Made by a program: the position numbers and the translations under genes. Shown in pieces: positions 49,305 to 58,872 of a stretch of DNA of 64,000 nucleotides (within the stretch, counting starts at the first letter, position 1; every line of letters starts with the position of its first letter). Source of the stretch: Silanimonas sp. (GTDB lineage: Bacteria > Pseudomonadota > Gammaproteobacteria > Xanthomonadales > Xanthomonadaceae); NCBI RefSeq assembly GCF_027530345.1, contig NZ_JAPZQK010000003.1, positions 1-64,000 on the forward strand, written 5' to 3'. Under the pieces are notes generated by a model. The model ran no database searches and was not told where the DNA came from. It saw only the letters and a list, made by a program, of their open reading frames with translations.

Positions 49305-50597
49305 TCAGCCCCGGCAGGCCGCCGGCAGGAGCTTGTCGTCCATGCTGCCGCCGCAGTCCCAGCCGCCTTCGCCGTCGTGGGAGAACCACAGGTATTCGCC
49401 ATCGAAAGGGCCGGCTTGGGCGCCGCCCAGAGTGAAGCGGAGGCTGCATTGGCCGGCGTCGATCTCGCCGAGATCGGTCGACTCGACGAGAGGGCTGGAC
49501 GCTTCGACGAGCCCGGCTTCCTCGAGGCTGGCCGGGCAACGGTCGGTCGCCAGCACGAACTCGTCGATGGCGAGGGTCATGCTGCGGCCCTGCGCCACCA
49601 CTTCGGCGACCTTCGCGCGCTGGGTGTAGTCCTGGTAGGCCGGCAGCGAGATCGCCGCGAGGATGCCCACGAAGAACACCAGGCCCAACAACAGCCCGCC
49701 GACCAGGATGGCGATGCCGCAGCCGCCGAGGCCACGCTGTTGCCGCTCGGGGTTCGCGGTGTAGGCCCACTGGTCGACCACGCGGGTGCTCGCCACCATG
49801 TCATGCAGGGCCAGCTTGCGGTCGGTGAAGGCGGCCATCAGGAAGCCGATGTAGAAGGTCAGGTAGGACAGCGCCGCGGCGAACCAGCGCCCGGTGGAAC
49901 GCGCCAGCGTGATGCGGCGGCCGTCCTGGTCGACCACCTTGATGCCCAGCACGCGCTTGCCCGGCGTGGCCTGCCAGGTCGAGCCCGTGAACACGATGTG
50001 GTACGCGCCCTGCATCAGGATCGGCAGCACGTAGAAGCCGATCACGAAGACCCAGAGCAGCGGGCCTTCGGGGAGGCCGCCGCTCGCGCTCGACTCGAAC
50101 ATCGTGACGATGCCGCCGATGCCGAAGCCCAGCACGATCAGCAACAGGAAGATGACCGCGTACATCGCGATGCCGAGAATGAAGCTGTCGACGATGAACG
50201 CGGCGAATCGACGCAGGAACCCCGCGTCGACGATGTCTTCGCCATCGATCGTTCCGGTGGCCGAGGCATCGCGCGAGCTCGCCGCGTAGGCTTGCGCCAT
50301 GGCGGCCTCGGCGGCAGGCGCCCTCGGCGTTTCGGTGGTGATCACGCTCGCCGCGGGGGCTGTCGGAGGTTCCGGCATCAGGGGCGCTGCCGACGGCGTC
50401 GGCGCCTCGGCGGCGAGGGCGATTCCGAGCTCCCCGGCCACCGACTCGAGCGGCTGCCACTGCGGCATGCCGTTCTGCCAGACCAGGCTGCGGCGCTGCA
50501 GTTCGCCGGCTTCGAAGCGGCGGCGGATCTCGTCGGCCGCCATCGGGCCCAGCCGCTCGCGCGCGGCGTTGACGCAGTACCAGGTGGGCGAGGACAT
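49305..50597 (-). CDS. GYF_2-RDD membrane protein with a type IV pilin-like C-terminal segment
   Basis: A 430-residue protein in three parts. Residues 1-55 form a GYF_2 (DUF4339) domain (WYCVNAARERLGPMAADEI ... LVWQNGMPQWQPLE). An Ala/Pro linker leads to an RDD domain (about 125-290): FLRRFAAFIVDSFILG, TPGKRVLGIKVVDQDGRRI, LALHDMVASTRVV. After a Gly-rich junction comes GGLLLGLVFFVGILAAISLPAYQDYTQRAKVAEVVAQ, the N-terminal helix of a type IV pilin, then a soluble Cys-containing end. No prepilin cleavage site is visible. Function is unknown. It overlaps the paralogue upstream by 4 bp. Confidence 0.8.
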   Translation of the reverse strand: MSSPTWYCVNAARERLGPMAADEIRRRFEAGELQRRSLVWQNGMPQWQPLESVAGELGIALAAEAPTPSAAPLMPEPPTAPAASVITTETPRAPAAEAAMAQAYAASSRDASATGTIDGEDIVDAGFLRRFAAFIVDSFILGIAMYAVIFLLLIVLGFGIGGIVTMFESSASGGLPEGPLLWVFVIGFYVLPILMQGAYHIVFTGSTWQATPGKRVLGIKVVDQDGRRITLARSTGRWFAAALSYLTFYIGFLMAAFTDRKLALHDMVASTRVVDQWAYTANPERQQRGLGGCGIAILVGGLLLGLVFFVGILAAISLPAYQDYTQRAKVAEVVAQGRSMTLAIDEFVLATDRCPASLEEAGLVEASSPLVESTDLGEIDAGQCSLRFTLGGAQAGPFDGEYLWFSHDGEGGWDCGGSMDDKLLPAACRG

Positions 50598-51640
50598 CAG
50601 TTCCAACCTCCGGAGCCAAGGGCGGCGATGAAGAACACCGTCGCACCGATGATGCCGAGGATCATCAGGCCCCAGAGCACCAGCACGGCGATGGCGCAGC
50701 CGCCGAGCTCTTCGGTCTGGCGTTCGGGGGAGTCGGTGAAGGCCCACCGGTCGACCACCACCGTGTCGCAGATGAGGTCGTGCAGTGCCTGGCGTTTCTC
50801 GGTGAACAGCGGCAACAGGTACGACAGGCCGAGGGTGAAGATGTTCAGCCAGTTGGCGAAATAGCGGCCGACGCTGCGGGCGAAGCTGATCCGCTCCCCG
50901 TCCGGCCGCGCGACCTTGATGCCGACGAGCTGCTTGCCGGGCGAGGCCTGCTGTTCCGAGGTGTAGAAGTAGCCGAAGTAGGCGATGCCGATGGCGACGC
51001 CGATAAGTTGGCTCGCCAACTGCAGCAAGGCGGACCCCGCGCCCGTGCTATCGCCGAGTGCGCCGAGGCTGATGCCGGCGACGAGCGCGATCGGCGTCTG
51101 CACGACCACGGCGATGATGCTGACGATGAAGCCGTCGATGATGCTGGCTGCAACGCGCTTCAAGAAGCTGGCATAGAGCACGTGGCCGTCAGCGGCGAAG
51201 GCGGTCCGCGCCTGCGGATCCGCACCGACCTGCGCCGCGTAGGCCTGCTGCACGGCCGCATCGGGATAGGCGCTCGCGGGCGCGACTCGCTTCGGTTCCG
51301 AGAGCGGCGAGGCGGCGCCGACATCGGCGAGGCGCGGTTCGGAGCGCAGCACGCGGGTCGCCTCGGTGTCCGCGGCCTGGGCCGGGCTGTCCATGCGGGG
51401 CGCGGGGGCTGGCGCGGGCGGCGGGGAAGGCGGTGCGGGCGACGGAGCCGTCGCGGCGAGCACGATGCCGAGCTCCCCGGCCATTGCTTCAAGCGGCTGC
51501 CATTGCGGCATGCCCTGGCGCCAGACGAGGGTTCGGGCCTCCACCGAACCGGCGGCGGCCAATTCGCGGATCGTCGCCGCGGGCACCGGCCCTTGGCGCT
51601 GCCGATCGGCGTTCACGTAGTACCACGGGGCGGTTTCCAT
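50597..51640 (-). CDS. GYF_2-RDD membrane protein (paralogue, without pilin segment)
   Basis: A 347-residue protein with the same GYF_2 (PWYYVNADRQRQGPVPAATIRELAAAGSVEARTLVWRQGMPQWQPLEAM) and RDD parts (FLKRVAASIIDGFIVSIIAVVV, SPGKQLVGIKVARPDGERISFARSVGRYF, ALHDLICDTVVVDRW). It ends in one Gly-rich membrane helix and lacks the pilin-like extension. The pair arose by duplication, as shown by shared IVL/WQPLE blocks. ATG 51640 starts the GYF_2 domain; its stop overlaps the next start as ATGA, so both are co-translated. Confidence 0.82.
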   Translation of the reverse strand: METAPWYYVNADRQRQGPVPAATIRELAAAGSVEARTLVWRQGMPQWQPLEAMAGELGIVLAATAPSPAPPSPPPAPAPAPRMDSPAQAADTEATRVLRSEPRLADVGAASPLSEPKRVAPASAYPDAAVQQAYAAQVGADPQARTAFAADGHVLYASFLKRVAASIIDGFIVSIIAVVVQTPIALVAGISLGALGDSTGAGSALLQLASQLIGVAIGIAYFGYFYTSEQQASPGKQLVGIKVARPDGERISFARSVGRYFANWLNIFTLGLSYLLPLFTEKRQALHDLICDTVVVDRWAFTDSPERQTEELGGCAIAVLVLWGLMILGIIGATVFFIAALGSGGWN

Positions 51641-51762
51641 GCCCGGACTCCAAGACTTCAGGGGGATGGCCGCGCGAGGCGGCGTCCCGGGAAGGATGCC
51701 CGTGAACGGCAGGCCAAGGGAAGCCGAGCCGGCGCCGCCGGCGCGAGGAATGGCGCCGCCGG

Positions 51763-52239
51763 TCAGTGCGTCGGCGCGGGTTCGTCGCCGAACATCAGGT
51801 TCTCCATCCACGCGTAGGCCGCCTCGGCCCCCGGCTGGTTGAAGAGCACCATCAGCACCACCCACTTCAGGTCGTCGAGATCGATGTCGTCCTGGTCGAG
51901 CGCCATCGCGCGATCCACCGCCAGTTCGCGCTGCTCGGCATTCAGTACACCCGACTGCTCGAGGAACATCAGGAAGCCGACGCCTTCGGCGTCGAGCTTG
52001 GCGTACTCGGGGGCGGTGTAGAGGCGCACCGGCCCGTCGAAGCGGGTGCTGGCGACGGCCGGGCGCTGCTCGGCCAGTTCATCCAGCCATTCGAAGGCTT
52101 TGTGGATCTCGGCGGGGCTGAAGCCCGCTTCGAGCAGGCCGTTCTGGAGCGAGTCGCGGTCGCGGACGAGGTCGGCGTCGTCGCTGAAGTAGTGTTCGAA
52201 GAGATAGAGCAGTACGTCGAGGATCGATTCTTTCATCAC
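51763..52239 (-). CDS. smg: DUF494 (Smg) family protein
   Basis: A 158-residue acidic protein matching Smg: [18 protein letters not shown] at the start, then [48 protein letters not shown] and [31 protein letters not shown]. Length and order agree with E. coli Smg (157). Its function is not well established. It follows dprA on the same strand by 3 bp. In related genomes topA often comes next; here two GYF_2-RDD genes intervene. Confidence 0.93.
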   Translation of the reverse strand: MMKESILDVLLYLFEHYFSDDADLVRDRDSLQNGLLEAGFSPAEIHKAFEWLDELAEQRPAVASTRFDGPVRLYTAPEYAKLDAEGVGFLMFLEQSGVLNAEQRELAVDRAMALDQDDIDLDDLKWVVLMVLFNQPGAEAAYAWMENLMFGDEPAPTH

Positions 52240-52242
52240 ACC

Positions 52243-53439
52243 CTAGCGCCTGCGCTGCAAACCAGCGCGTGTGTGAGGGGCGGAGCCGCGGGGGATGTAC
52301 ACCCCGTGCTGCTGCGTGAGACGACCATCCAACTCCATGACCAGCAGGATGGGGGCGAGGGTGGCCGTCGTCAATCCCGCGCGTTGGAGCAGTTCATCGA
52401 AGCCCGCGCCGTCCGGGCCGAGCGCCTGCCACACCCGTTCGTCGTCGACGCTGGCGAAGGGCAGGGATGCCGTCGTCGCCGAAGAGGATGGGCGTGGCCC
52501 GCGTAGCACCGAGCGCAGGCGGCCGATGGCTGCGCCGGTGCCGGTGGCCAGCGCCTCGATCACCTGGGCCGGATCGTCGGCGAGGGTGGCGCCGTCGCGG
52601 ATCAGCCGGTGGCAGCCGCGCGCCTTCAGGTTCTCGGGCGCGCCGGGCAGGGCGAACACCTCGCGGCCGGTCTCCGCCGCGAGCCGGGCGGTGATCAGCG
52701 CGCCGGAGCGCTGCGCGGCTTCGACCACGACGGTGGCGAGCGACAGCCCGGCGATGATCCGGTTCCGGCTGGGGAAGTGCTCGGGCCGCGCGTCGGCCCC
52801 AGGCGGGTGCTCGGTGACGACGGCGCCGTGCCGGGCCACGTCGGACTGCAGCCGACGGTGCGCGGCAGGGAAGCAGCGGTCCGGGCCGGTGGCGATGACG
52901 GCAATCGTTCCGGGTTCGTCCAGCGTCGCGGCATGCGCCGCGGCATCCACGCCGGCGGCCAGCCCGCTGGTGACGACATAACCGGCGTCGGCGAAGGCGC
53001 GGGCCCAGCGCGCCGCGCGCTCCCGGCCTGCGGGCGTCGGCGCCCGGCTCCCCACCACGGCGACCTGCGGCCACCACAGTCGCTCGGCCGCGCCGTGCAC
53101 GAACAGCGCGGTCGGCGGATTCGCGATCTCGCGCAGAAGGCTCGGGTAATCGGCGTCGAACCAGCCCAGGATCGTGTGCGTCGGGTCGGCTTCGAGCCAG
53201 GCCCTTATCCCGAGCACGTAGGCGTCAGCCTCCGGGCCGAAGGCGGCTTCGCGGGCCCCGATCGGCGCACCCGCCGCCAGCCAGTCGGCCACGGGCGCGG
53301 CCAGCAGACGTTCCGGGGTCCATCCGGCGTCGTCCGCCCCTTCGGGCGCGCGGGGTTCGCTGCGGAGCAGCGCCTCGCGCAGCCAGCCGGCATTGCCGGC
53401 GGCGTGGTGGAGGCGAAGGAAGGCATCGACGGTGTCCAT
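52243..53439 (-). CDS. dprA: DNA-processing protein A (natural transformation)
   Basis: A 398-residue protein that binds incoming single-stranded DNA and loads RecA. The Rossmann-like core is complete: VAVVGSRAPTPAGRERA, VTSGLAAGVDAAAHAATL, TIAVIATGPDRCFPAAHRRL, FPSRNRIIAGLSLATVVVEAAQRSGALITARLA and EVFALPGAPENLKARGCHRLIRDGATL. A C-terminal winged-helix region follows. ATG 53439 is the first start in the frame. The LysM gene ends 61 bp upstream. Confidence 0.95.
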   Translation of the reverse strand: MDTVDAFLRLHHAAGNAGWLREALLRSEPRAPEGADDAGWTPERLLAAPVADWLAAGAPIGAREAAFGPEADAYVLGIRAWLEADPTHTILGWFDADYPSLLREIANPPTALFVHGAAERLWWPQVAVVGSRAPTPAGRERAARWARAFADAGYVVTSGLAAGVDAAAHAATLDEPGTIAVIATGPDRCFPAAHRRLQSDVARHGAVVTEHPPGADARPEHFPSRNRIIAGLSLATVVVEAAQRSGALITARLAAETGREVFALPGAPENLKARGCHRLIRDGATLADDPAQVIEALATGTGAAIGRLRSVLRGPRPSSSATTASLPFASVDDERVWQALGPDGAGFDELLQRAGLTTATLAPILLVMELDGRLTQQHGVYIPRGSAPHTRAGLQRRR

Positions 53440-53500
53440 GCCCGGAACGATGAAGGCGCCCGGAGGCGCCTTCAGTCGGAAAACCCTGCGATGCCGGGTC

Positions 53501-54622
53501 TTACTGCACCGCGTCGGGCGCCTTCAGCTTGTCGCCAACCTGCGTGTGACGAACTCCCTCCATCACCATGGCGTAGCTCACGCGGTCGAAGGTGCGGAAC
53601 ACCATCACGCGACCGTTGAACTCGTCGGGCAGCTGCACCTTGTCGCGGGCTGCGGCGATGCGGTTGGCGTTCATGACGTCGTCCGGCACGGCCTGGCCCG
53701 GGCGCCAGGTCGAGAACACCGTGCCGTTCTTGACGCCGTCAGCGCTGCCGACGGACAGCGCGATCACCGAATTCGGGCCGGCCGACAGGCCGGCGTCGGC
53801 GATGCCGATCACCGCGGCATGGTCGGGGATCGAGGTCGGCGCCTGCGGCAGGAAGCCGTCGTCGTAGGGTTGGGCTTCAGCCGGCACGGCGCGGTCGCCC
53901 GGGCGGACGTCGGCGGTGCCGTCGACCAGCAGGGCCAGCGCCACCTCGCCCTGGACCTGGGTGATGCGCGCGAGGCTCTGGCGGGTCATCTCGTAGCCGA
54001 GGCTCTCGCCGCGCGCCAGATCACGCCCCCAGGCGCTGCGGACGTCGCGGTAGGTCTCGTCGCCGCGGAAATCCAGCTCGGTCGGGATCGTGTTGGTGAT
54101 GCGGCGCGAGGCCGGCAGGCGGAAGTGGTGCGTCGGGCGCACCAGCATGATCGTGTCGCCCACCGACGCGCCCTCGAGGCCGCGCACGTAGGCGATCTGA
54201 CCGTCACCGCCGCGCAGGTGGCCCTCTTCGATGCTGACGACGTGCGGCAGGTCTTCGAACTCCGCCACGACCGATGCCTGGCGCAGGAAGGCCTCGATGT
54301 CGGTCAGCGGGACGGTGGTGATGGCCGGCTCCGAACGCGGCCCGGCCTGCGTCGTCTGCACGACGGCACGGCCGTCGAGGTAGGCGAGGCTGATGATGTC
54401 GCCCGGGTAGATCCGGTGCGGGTTCTCGATCTGCGGATTCGCCTGCCAGATCTCCGGCCACAGCCAGGGCTTCGACAGGAAGCGGCCGGCGATGTCCCAC
54501 AGCGTGTCGCCGCGTTGCACCGTATAAGTGGTCGGATGCCCTTCGCGCATCTCGACGGCAGCGGCGTAGGACGCCACCGTCAGCAGCGCGGCTGCGGTGA
54601 CTGCACAAAGCCGTTTAAACAT
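53501..54622 (-). CDS. Exported LysM peptidoglycan-binding protein
   Basis: A 373-residue protein. The signal peptide MFKRLCAVTAAALLTVASYA leads to one LysM domain (about 35-90): TYTVQRGDTLWDIAGRFLSKPWLWPEIWQANPQIENPHRIYPGDIISL. The rest is a conserved domain of unknown role. The W-PEIW-ANP form is typical of proteins encoded before dprA in this order. It probably binds the cell wall in the periplasm. ATG 54622 starts the signal peptide; the frame extends to 54658 but that part has no SP features. Confidence 0.92.
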   Translation of the reverse strand: MFKRLCAVTAAALLTVASYAAAVEMREGHPTTYTVQRGDTLWDIAGRFLSKPWLWPEIWQANPQIENPHRIYPGDIISLAYLDGRAVVQTTQAGPRSEPAITTVPLTDIEAFLRQASVVAEFEDLPHVVSIEEGHLRGGDGQIAYVRGLEGASVGDTIMLVRPTHHFRLPASRRITNTIPTELDFRGDETYRDVRSAWGRDLARGESLGYEMTRQSLARITQVQGEVALALLVDGTADVRPGDRAVPAEAQPYDDGFLPQAPTSIPDHAAVIGIADAGLSAGPNSVIALSVGSADGVKNGTVFSTWRPGQAVPDDVMNANRIAAARDKVQLPDEFNGRVMVFRTFDRVSYAMVMEGVRHTQVGDKLKAPDAVQ

Positions 54623-54775
54623 GGCCGCTATCCCCCTGATTTTCCGAAAGGTTAACACTTGTCACTATAGACCAGATCGTCCACGGCATTGCAATCGGCC
54701 AGCGCCGGTTGGGGTGCGGCCGCTAAACTGTGCGACCAGCGGGCCCGGCCCGCGCCCCTTGCCGAACCCCTCGCC

Positions 54776-55279
54776 ATGGCCCTGCTGCCGATCCTCCGAT
54801 TCCCCGATCCCCGCCTCCGTACCGTCGCCAAGCCGGTCGAGCACGTCGACGACGCCCTGCGGGCGCTGATCGACGACATGTTCCAGACCATGTACGACGA
54901 GCCGGGCATCGGCCTCGCCGCCACCCAGGTCGACCAGCACATCCGCCTGATCGTCATGGACGTGTCTGACGACAAGTCGAACAAGAAGGTGCTGATCAAC
55001 CCGGAGATCGTCGCTTCCAGCGGCGTGCAGAACTGCAAGGAAGGCTGTCTCTCGGTGCCGACGGTGTTCGCTGAGGTGAAGCGCGCGGAGACCGTGACGG
55101 TCCGCGCCCTCGACCGCGACGGCCAGACCTACGAGTTCACCTGCAGCGGCCTCGAGGCCGTCTGCGTGCAGCATGAGATGGACCACCTCGACGGCAAGGT
55201 CTTCGTCGACTACCTGACGCCTCTGAAGCGCGAGATGGCGATGAAGAAGCTCGCCAAACTGGCCAAGGCCGAGGGCTGA
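54776..55279 (+). CDS. def: Peptide deformylase
   Basis: A 167-residue metalloprotease that removes the formyl group from nascent proteins. It has all three family motifs: [15 protein letters not shown] (Cys ligand) and [12 protein letters not shown] (two His ligands and catalytic Glu). The ATG 54776 start [14 protein letters not shown] is standard. A TAAACT hexamer at 54724-54729 may be its -10. It overlaps fmt by one base (TGATG), as in most genomes. Confidence 0.97.
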   Translation: MALLPILRFPDPRLRTVAKPVEHVDDALRALIDDMFQTMYDEPGIGLAATQVDQHIRLIVMDVSDDKSNKKVLINPEIVASSGVQNCKEGCLSVPTVFAEVKRAETVTVRALDRDGQTYEFTCSGLEAVCVQHEMDHLDGKVFVDYLTPLKREMAMKKLAKLAKAEG

Positions 55280-56226
55280 TGGCCCTGCGGATCGTCTTCG
55301 CGGGCACGCCGGAGTTCAGCGTGCCCTGCCTCGACGCCGCCGCCGCCCGCGGCGAAGTCGTGGGGGTGTACACCCAGCCCGACCGCCCTGCCGGCCGCGG
55401 CCGCGCACTGGCCGAATCCCCGGTGAAGCAGCGGGCGACGCAGCTGGGCATCGACGTCTTCCAGCCCGCGACCTTGCGTGACGCCGAGGCGCAGGCGCAG
55501 CTGCGCGAATTGAAGCCCGACCTCCTGGTGGTGGTGGCTTACGGATTGATCCTGCCGCAAGCCGTGCTCGACATCCCGACCCACGGCTGCTGGAACGTGC
55601 ATGCCTCGTTGCTGCCGCGCTGGCGCGGCGCGGCGCCCATCCAGCGAGCCATCGAGGCCGGCGACGAACTCACCGGCGTCGACCTGATGCGCATGGAGAA
55701 GGGCCTCGACACCGGCCCGCTGATGCTCCGGCTCACCACGCCGATCACCGACACCGACACTGGCGGCACACTGCATGACCGCCTTTCGGCGCTCGGCGCG
55801 GAAGTGCTGGGCGACGGCCTGAAGCTGCTGCGCGCCGGCATGGTGCCGGTGGCAACGCCGCAGCCCGCCGAGGGGGCCACCTACGCCCACAAGCTCGACA
55901 AGGCCGAGGCGAAGCTCGATTGGGCGCTGCCGGCCGCTGTGCTGGCTCGCAAGGTTCGGGCCTTCTATCCGTGGCCGATCGCCGAATGCGAACTCGCCGG
56001 CGAGCGCCTGCGCGTGCATGGCGCGGTGCCGATTTCCGACGCCGCCGCACGGGCGCTGGGCGCCGGCCGGCACGCGCCCGGCACGCTCATGGCGGGGACC
56101 CGCGAAGGCCTCACCGTCGCCTGCGGCGACGGCGCACTGCGCCTCACCCACGTGCAGCGCGAAGGCGGCAAGCCGCAGCCGGTGGCGGATTTTCTCAATG
56201 CGCGGCCGCAGCTGAAGACCGCATGA
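55279..56226 (+). CDS. fmt: Methionyl-tRNA formyltransferase
   Basis: A 315-residue enzyme that formylates initiator Met-tRNA with 10-formyl-THF. Blocks present: [72 protein letters not shown] (catalytic Asn/His) and [13 protein letters not shown]. The C-terminal domain is also complete. It overlaps def by one base and rsmB by 4 bp. Confidence 0.97.
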   Translation: MALRIVFAGTPEFSVPCLDAAAARGEVVGVYTQPDRPAGRGRALAESPVKQRATQLGIDVFQPATLRDAEAQAQLRELKPDLLVVVAYGLILPQAVLDIPTHGCWNVHASLLPRWRGAAPIQRAIEAGDELTGVDLMRMEKGLDTGPLMLRLTTPITDTDTGGTLHDRLSALGAEVLGDGLKLLRAGMVPVATPQPAEGATYAHKLDKAEAKLDWALPAAVLARKVRAFYPWPIAECELAGERLRVHGAVPISDAAARALGAGRHAPGTLMAGTREGLTVACGDGALRLTHVQREGGKPQPVADFLNARPQLKTA

Positions 56227-57548
56227 GCACCTTGGGCCCCGGCGCCGCACTGCGCGCCGAGGCGGCGCGTGTGCTCGTCGCCGTGCTGGACGACGGCCGC
56301 TCGCTGAAGGCGGTGCTCTCGGCGGCCCTGCCGAAGATCGCCGACCCGCGCGACCGCGGTCTGCTCGAGGCCATCGTCTTCGCGGCGCTTCGCCACGAGC
56401 GGCGCTACACGTTCGTGCTCTCGCGCTGGCTCACCCGGCCGCTGCCGGTGGGCACGGCGAAGGATCGCGCGGTGGCGCGCCTGTTGCTGGTCGGACTCGC
56501 CCAACTCGATGCGCTCGGCATGGCGCCCCATGCGGCCGTGGGCGCGACGGTCGATGCGGTCAAGCAGCTCGGTCGCGAAGGCCTGGCCGGCCTGTTCAAC
56601 GCCGTGCTGCGCAAGGCCACGCGCGAGCCGTGGGCGGTCCCGGATTCGCGCGCGGTCCGGACGAGCCACCCCGATTGGATGGTGCGGCGCTTCGAGGCCG
56701 ATTGGCCGGAGCGCGTCGATGCCTTGCTGGAGGCGAACAACACCGAGGCGCCGCTGTGGCTGCGCGCCAACGCGCCGCGTGTTGGCCGCGAGGCCCTCGC
56801 CGCACGTTGGTCCGAGGCAGGCATCGCCAGCGAATCCGGCCCGGCGCGCGACGGCCTGCGGGTCCTCGAGCGCGCGAACCCGACGCAGCTCCCGGGATTC
56901 GATGACGGTGCCTTCCATGTGCAAGACCTTGCCGCGCAATTGGCGGTCGAGGCTCTTGGCCCGCTACAGGGCCAGCGGGTGCTTGATGCGTGTGCCGCAC
57001 CCGGAGGCAAGACGCTGGGGCTGATGTCGGCGGTCGGCGACGGTGGCGAGGTGCTGGCGCTCGACGTCGATGCGAAGCGGCTGGAGCGTGTGCGTTCGCT
57101 CGTGCAGGCCGTGAGCCCTTCCCGCGCGCGCTTCGAGGCGCGCGCCGCCGATGCGGCCGAGGTCGGGTCGTGGCACGACGGCCGGGCGTTCGACGCGATC
57201 CTGCTCGACGCGCCCTGTTCCGCCACCGGCATCCTGCGCCGTCAACCCGACATCAAAGCGCACCGGCGCGAGGACGACATCGCCGTGTTGGCGGCGACGC
57301 AAGCGCGCCTGCTCGAAGCGCTTTGGCCGCTGCTCACCCCCGGCGGCGTGCTGCTCTACGCCACCTGTTCGGTGTTGCGCGAGGAGAACGACCAGCAGGT
57401 CGCGGCGTTCCTCGCGCGCCATCCGGACGCCCGGCTCGAGCCGCTTGATGCACGCTTCGGCTACGACACCGGCCACGGCACGCAGCGCTTCCCCGGGGAG
57501 GATGGCGGTGACGGCTTCTTTTACGCCCGGCTCGTCCGCGCGGGTTGA
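56223..57548 (+). CDS. rsmB: 16S rRNA (cytosine-967-C5)-methyltransferase
   Basis: A 441-residue SAM-dependent methyltransferase acting on C967 of 16S rRNA. It has an N-terminal NusB-like domain (about 1-140, [15 protein letters not shown]) and a methyltransferase core: [32 protein letters not shown] and [16 protein letters not shown] with the two catalytic Cys. It is the last gene of def-fmt-rsmB and converges with the histidine kinase gene 4 bp later. Confidence 0.96.
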   Translation: MSTLGPGAALRAEAARVLVAVLDDGRSLKAVLSAALPKIADPRDRGLLEAIVFAALRHERRYTFVLSRWLTRPLPVGTAKDRAVARLLLVGLAQLDALGMAPHAAVGATVDAVKQLGREGLAGLFNAVLRKATREPWAVPDSRAVRTSHPDWMVRRFEADWPERVDALLEANNTEAPLWLRANAPRVGREALAARWSEAGIASESGPARDGLRVLERANPTQLPGFDDGAFHVQDLAAQLAVEALGPLQGQRVLDACAAPGGKTLGLMSAVGDGGEVLALDVDAKRLERVRSLVQAVSPSRARFEARAADAAEVGSWHDGRAFDAILLDAPCSATGILRRQPDIKAHRREDDIAVLAATQARLLEALWPLLTPGGVLLYATCSVLREENDQQVAAFLARHPDARLEPLDARFGYDTGHGTQRFPGEDGGDGFFYARLVRAG

Positions 57549-57552
57549 GCCT

Positions 57553-58872
57553 TCAGGCGTTGCGCCACGCCGGTAGCCGCAGCCGCGCCTGCAGGCCACC
57601 GAGCGGGCTTCGGCCGAACTCCAGCGCGCCGCCGTAGCTTTCCGCGATGTCGCGGCTGATCGAGACCCCCAAGCCTGTGCCCGGGGTGCTCTCGTCGAAC
57701 CGCAGGCCACGTTCGCCCAAGCGGGCGAGCGCGGCGTCGTCGAGGCCCGCACCATCGTCGTCGAGCGTGATGCGGACCTCCGTGCCTTCGAAGCGCAGGT
57801 CGACGCGGACCGTGTGCCGAGCCGCCCGCAGCGCGTTGTCCAGCAGATTGCCGAGGATTTCCTGCAGGTCGCTGGCCTCGCAGGCCACCGGGGGCATGGC
57901 CGGCGATGACGCCACGTCGATGGCCTTCGCCGGATGCAAGCGCGCGAGCAGGACGACGAGCCCGTCCAGCGCCTCGCTGGCCTCGCAGCGCGCCTTGCGC
58001 CGCCGCGCGTCGGCCGAGGCGCGGGCGAGGTGGCGGTCGACGATCTCGTCGATCCGCGCCAAGGCCTCGCGCTGCGTGGTGTCGCCCGGTGGCACGAGGG
58101 TGCGCAGCAGGGCCAAGGGCGTTTTCAGCGCGTGCGCGAGGTCGCCGGCGCGCTTGCGTCCACTCTCGGCCAGACGCCGGTTCTGTTCGATCACCGGGTT
58201 GAGTTCCTCGACCACGGCATCCAGCTCGCGGACCGGCAAGCGTTCAAGGGCCTCGCGTCGGCCGGCGGCGAGTTCGGCGACCTGCTCGCTGAAGCGGCGC
58301 AGCGGGGCCAAGCCGAGGCGAAGCTGCAGGCCGATGGTGGCGAGCGCGAGCAGGGCGAGGCCGGCGGCGGCCAGCCAAGACAGCTGCACGAAGTCGGCGA
58401 CTTCCGCGTCGATGTCGTCACGGGGTCCGGTGAGCAGGACCGTGATCGGTGCGCGTTGCCCTGGCAGCTCGATGCGTCGCACGACGGCGCGCAAAGGGGC
58501 GGCCCCGTCGGGGGCGAGGTCCATGTGGCGGGCCTGGCCGTCGGCACGGGCGCGTGGCATCGGTAGTTCGCGATCCCACAGCGAGCGAGAGCGCAGTCGC
58601 ACCCCCGTGTCGTCGGCGACCTGCCAATGCCAGCCGGAGCCGATGCTGTCGAAGGCCGCTTGGCCGATGGGGCGACCCACCACGACGCGGCCGTCGGGCG
58701 TCGCCTCGAGGCCGCCGATGAAAGCGGCCAGCGTGCGATCGAGCCGCGCATCGAACGCACGGCGAACGGTGTCCTTGAAGGCCCACTGCAGCAGCAGCAA
58801 ACCGACCACGACAAGGGCGACGAGCGGGAGGCCCGCTGCCCACCAGAGCCGGCGCTGCAGGCTGGCGCTCAT
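57553..58872 (-). CDS. Sensor histidine kinase (PhoQ-like layout)
   Basis: A 439-residue kinase. The first helix is near residues 12-32 (WAAGLPLVALVVVGLLLLQWAF), a periplasmic sensor follows (about 33-170), then a second helix (LSWLAAAGLALLALATIGLQL). The phospho-accepting His lies in KRAGDLAHALKTPLALL, the N-box in EILGNLLDNALRAAR, and the G-boxes in LDDDGAGLD and STPGTGLGVSIS. ATG 58872 overlaps the response regulator stop by 4 bp, so the pair is translated together. The stimulus is unknown. Confidence 0.93.
   Translation of the reverse strand: MSASLQRRLWWAAGLPLVALVVVGLLLLQWAFKDTVRRAFDARLDRTLAAFIGGLEATPDGRVVVGRPIGQAAFDSIGSGWHWQVADDTGVRLRSRSLWDRELPMPRARADGQARHMDLAPDGAAPLRAVVRRIELPGQRAPITVLLTGPRDDIDAEVADFVQLSWLAAAGLALLALATIGLQLRLGLAPLRRFSEQVAELAAGRREALERLPVRELDAVVEELNPVIEQNRRLAESGRKRAGDLAHALKTPLALLRTLVPPGDTTQREALARIDEIVDRHLARASADARRRKARCEASEALDGLVVLLARLHPAKAIDVASSPAMPPVACEASDLQEILGNLLDNALRAARHTVRVDLRFEGTEVRITLDDDGAGLDDAALARLGERGLRFDESTPGTGLGVSISRDIAESYGGALEFGRSPLGGLQARLRLPAWRNA

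Noticed and set aside
46550-49435. A 961-codon plus-strand frame opposite topA
   Set aside because: It is a shadow of the topA reading frame, with Val/Leu/Arg/His bias and no motif. topA itself has all type IA features.
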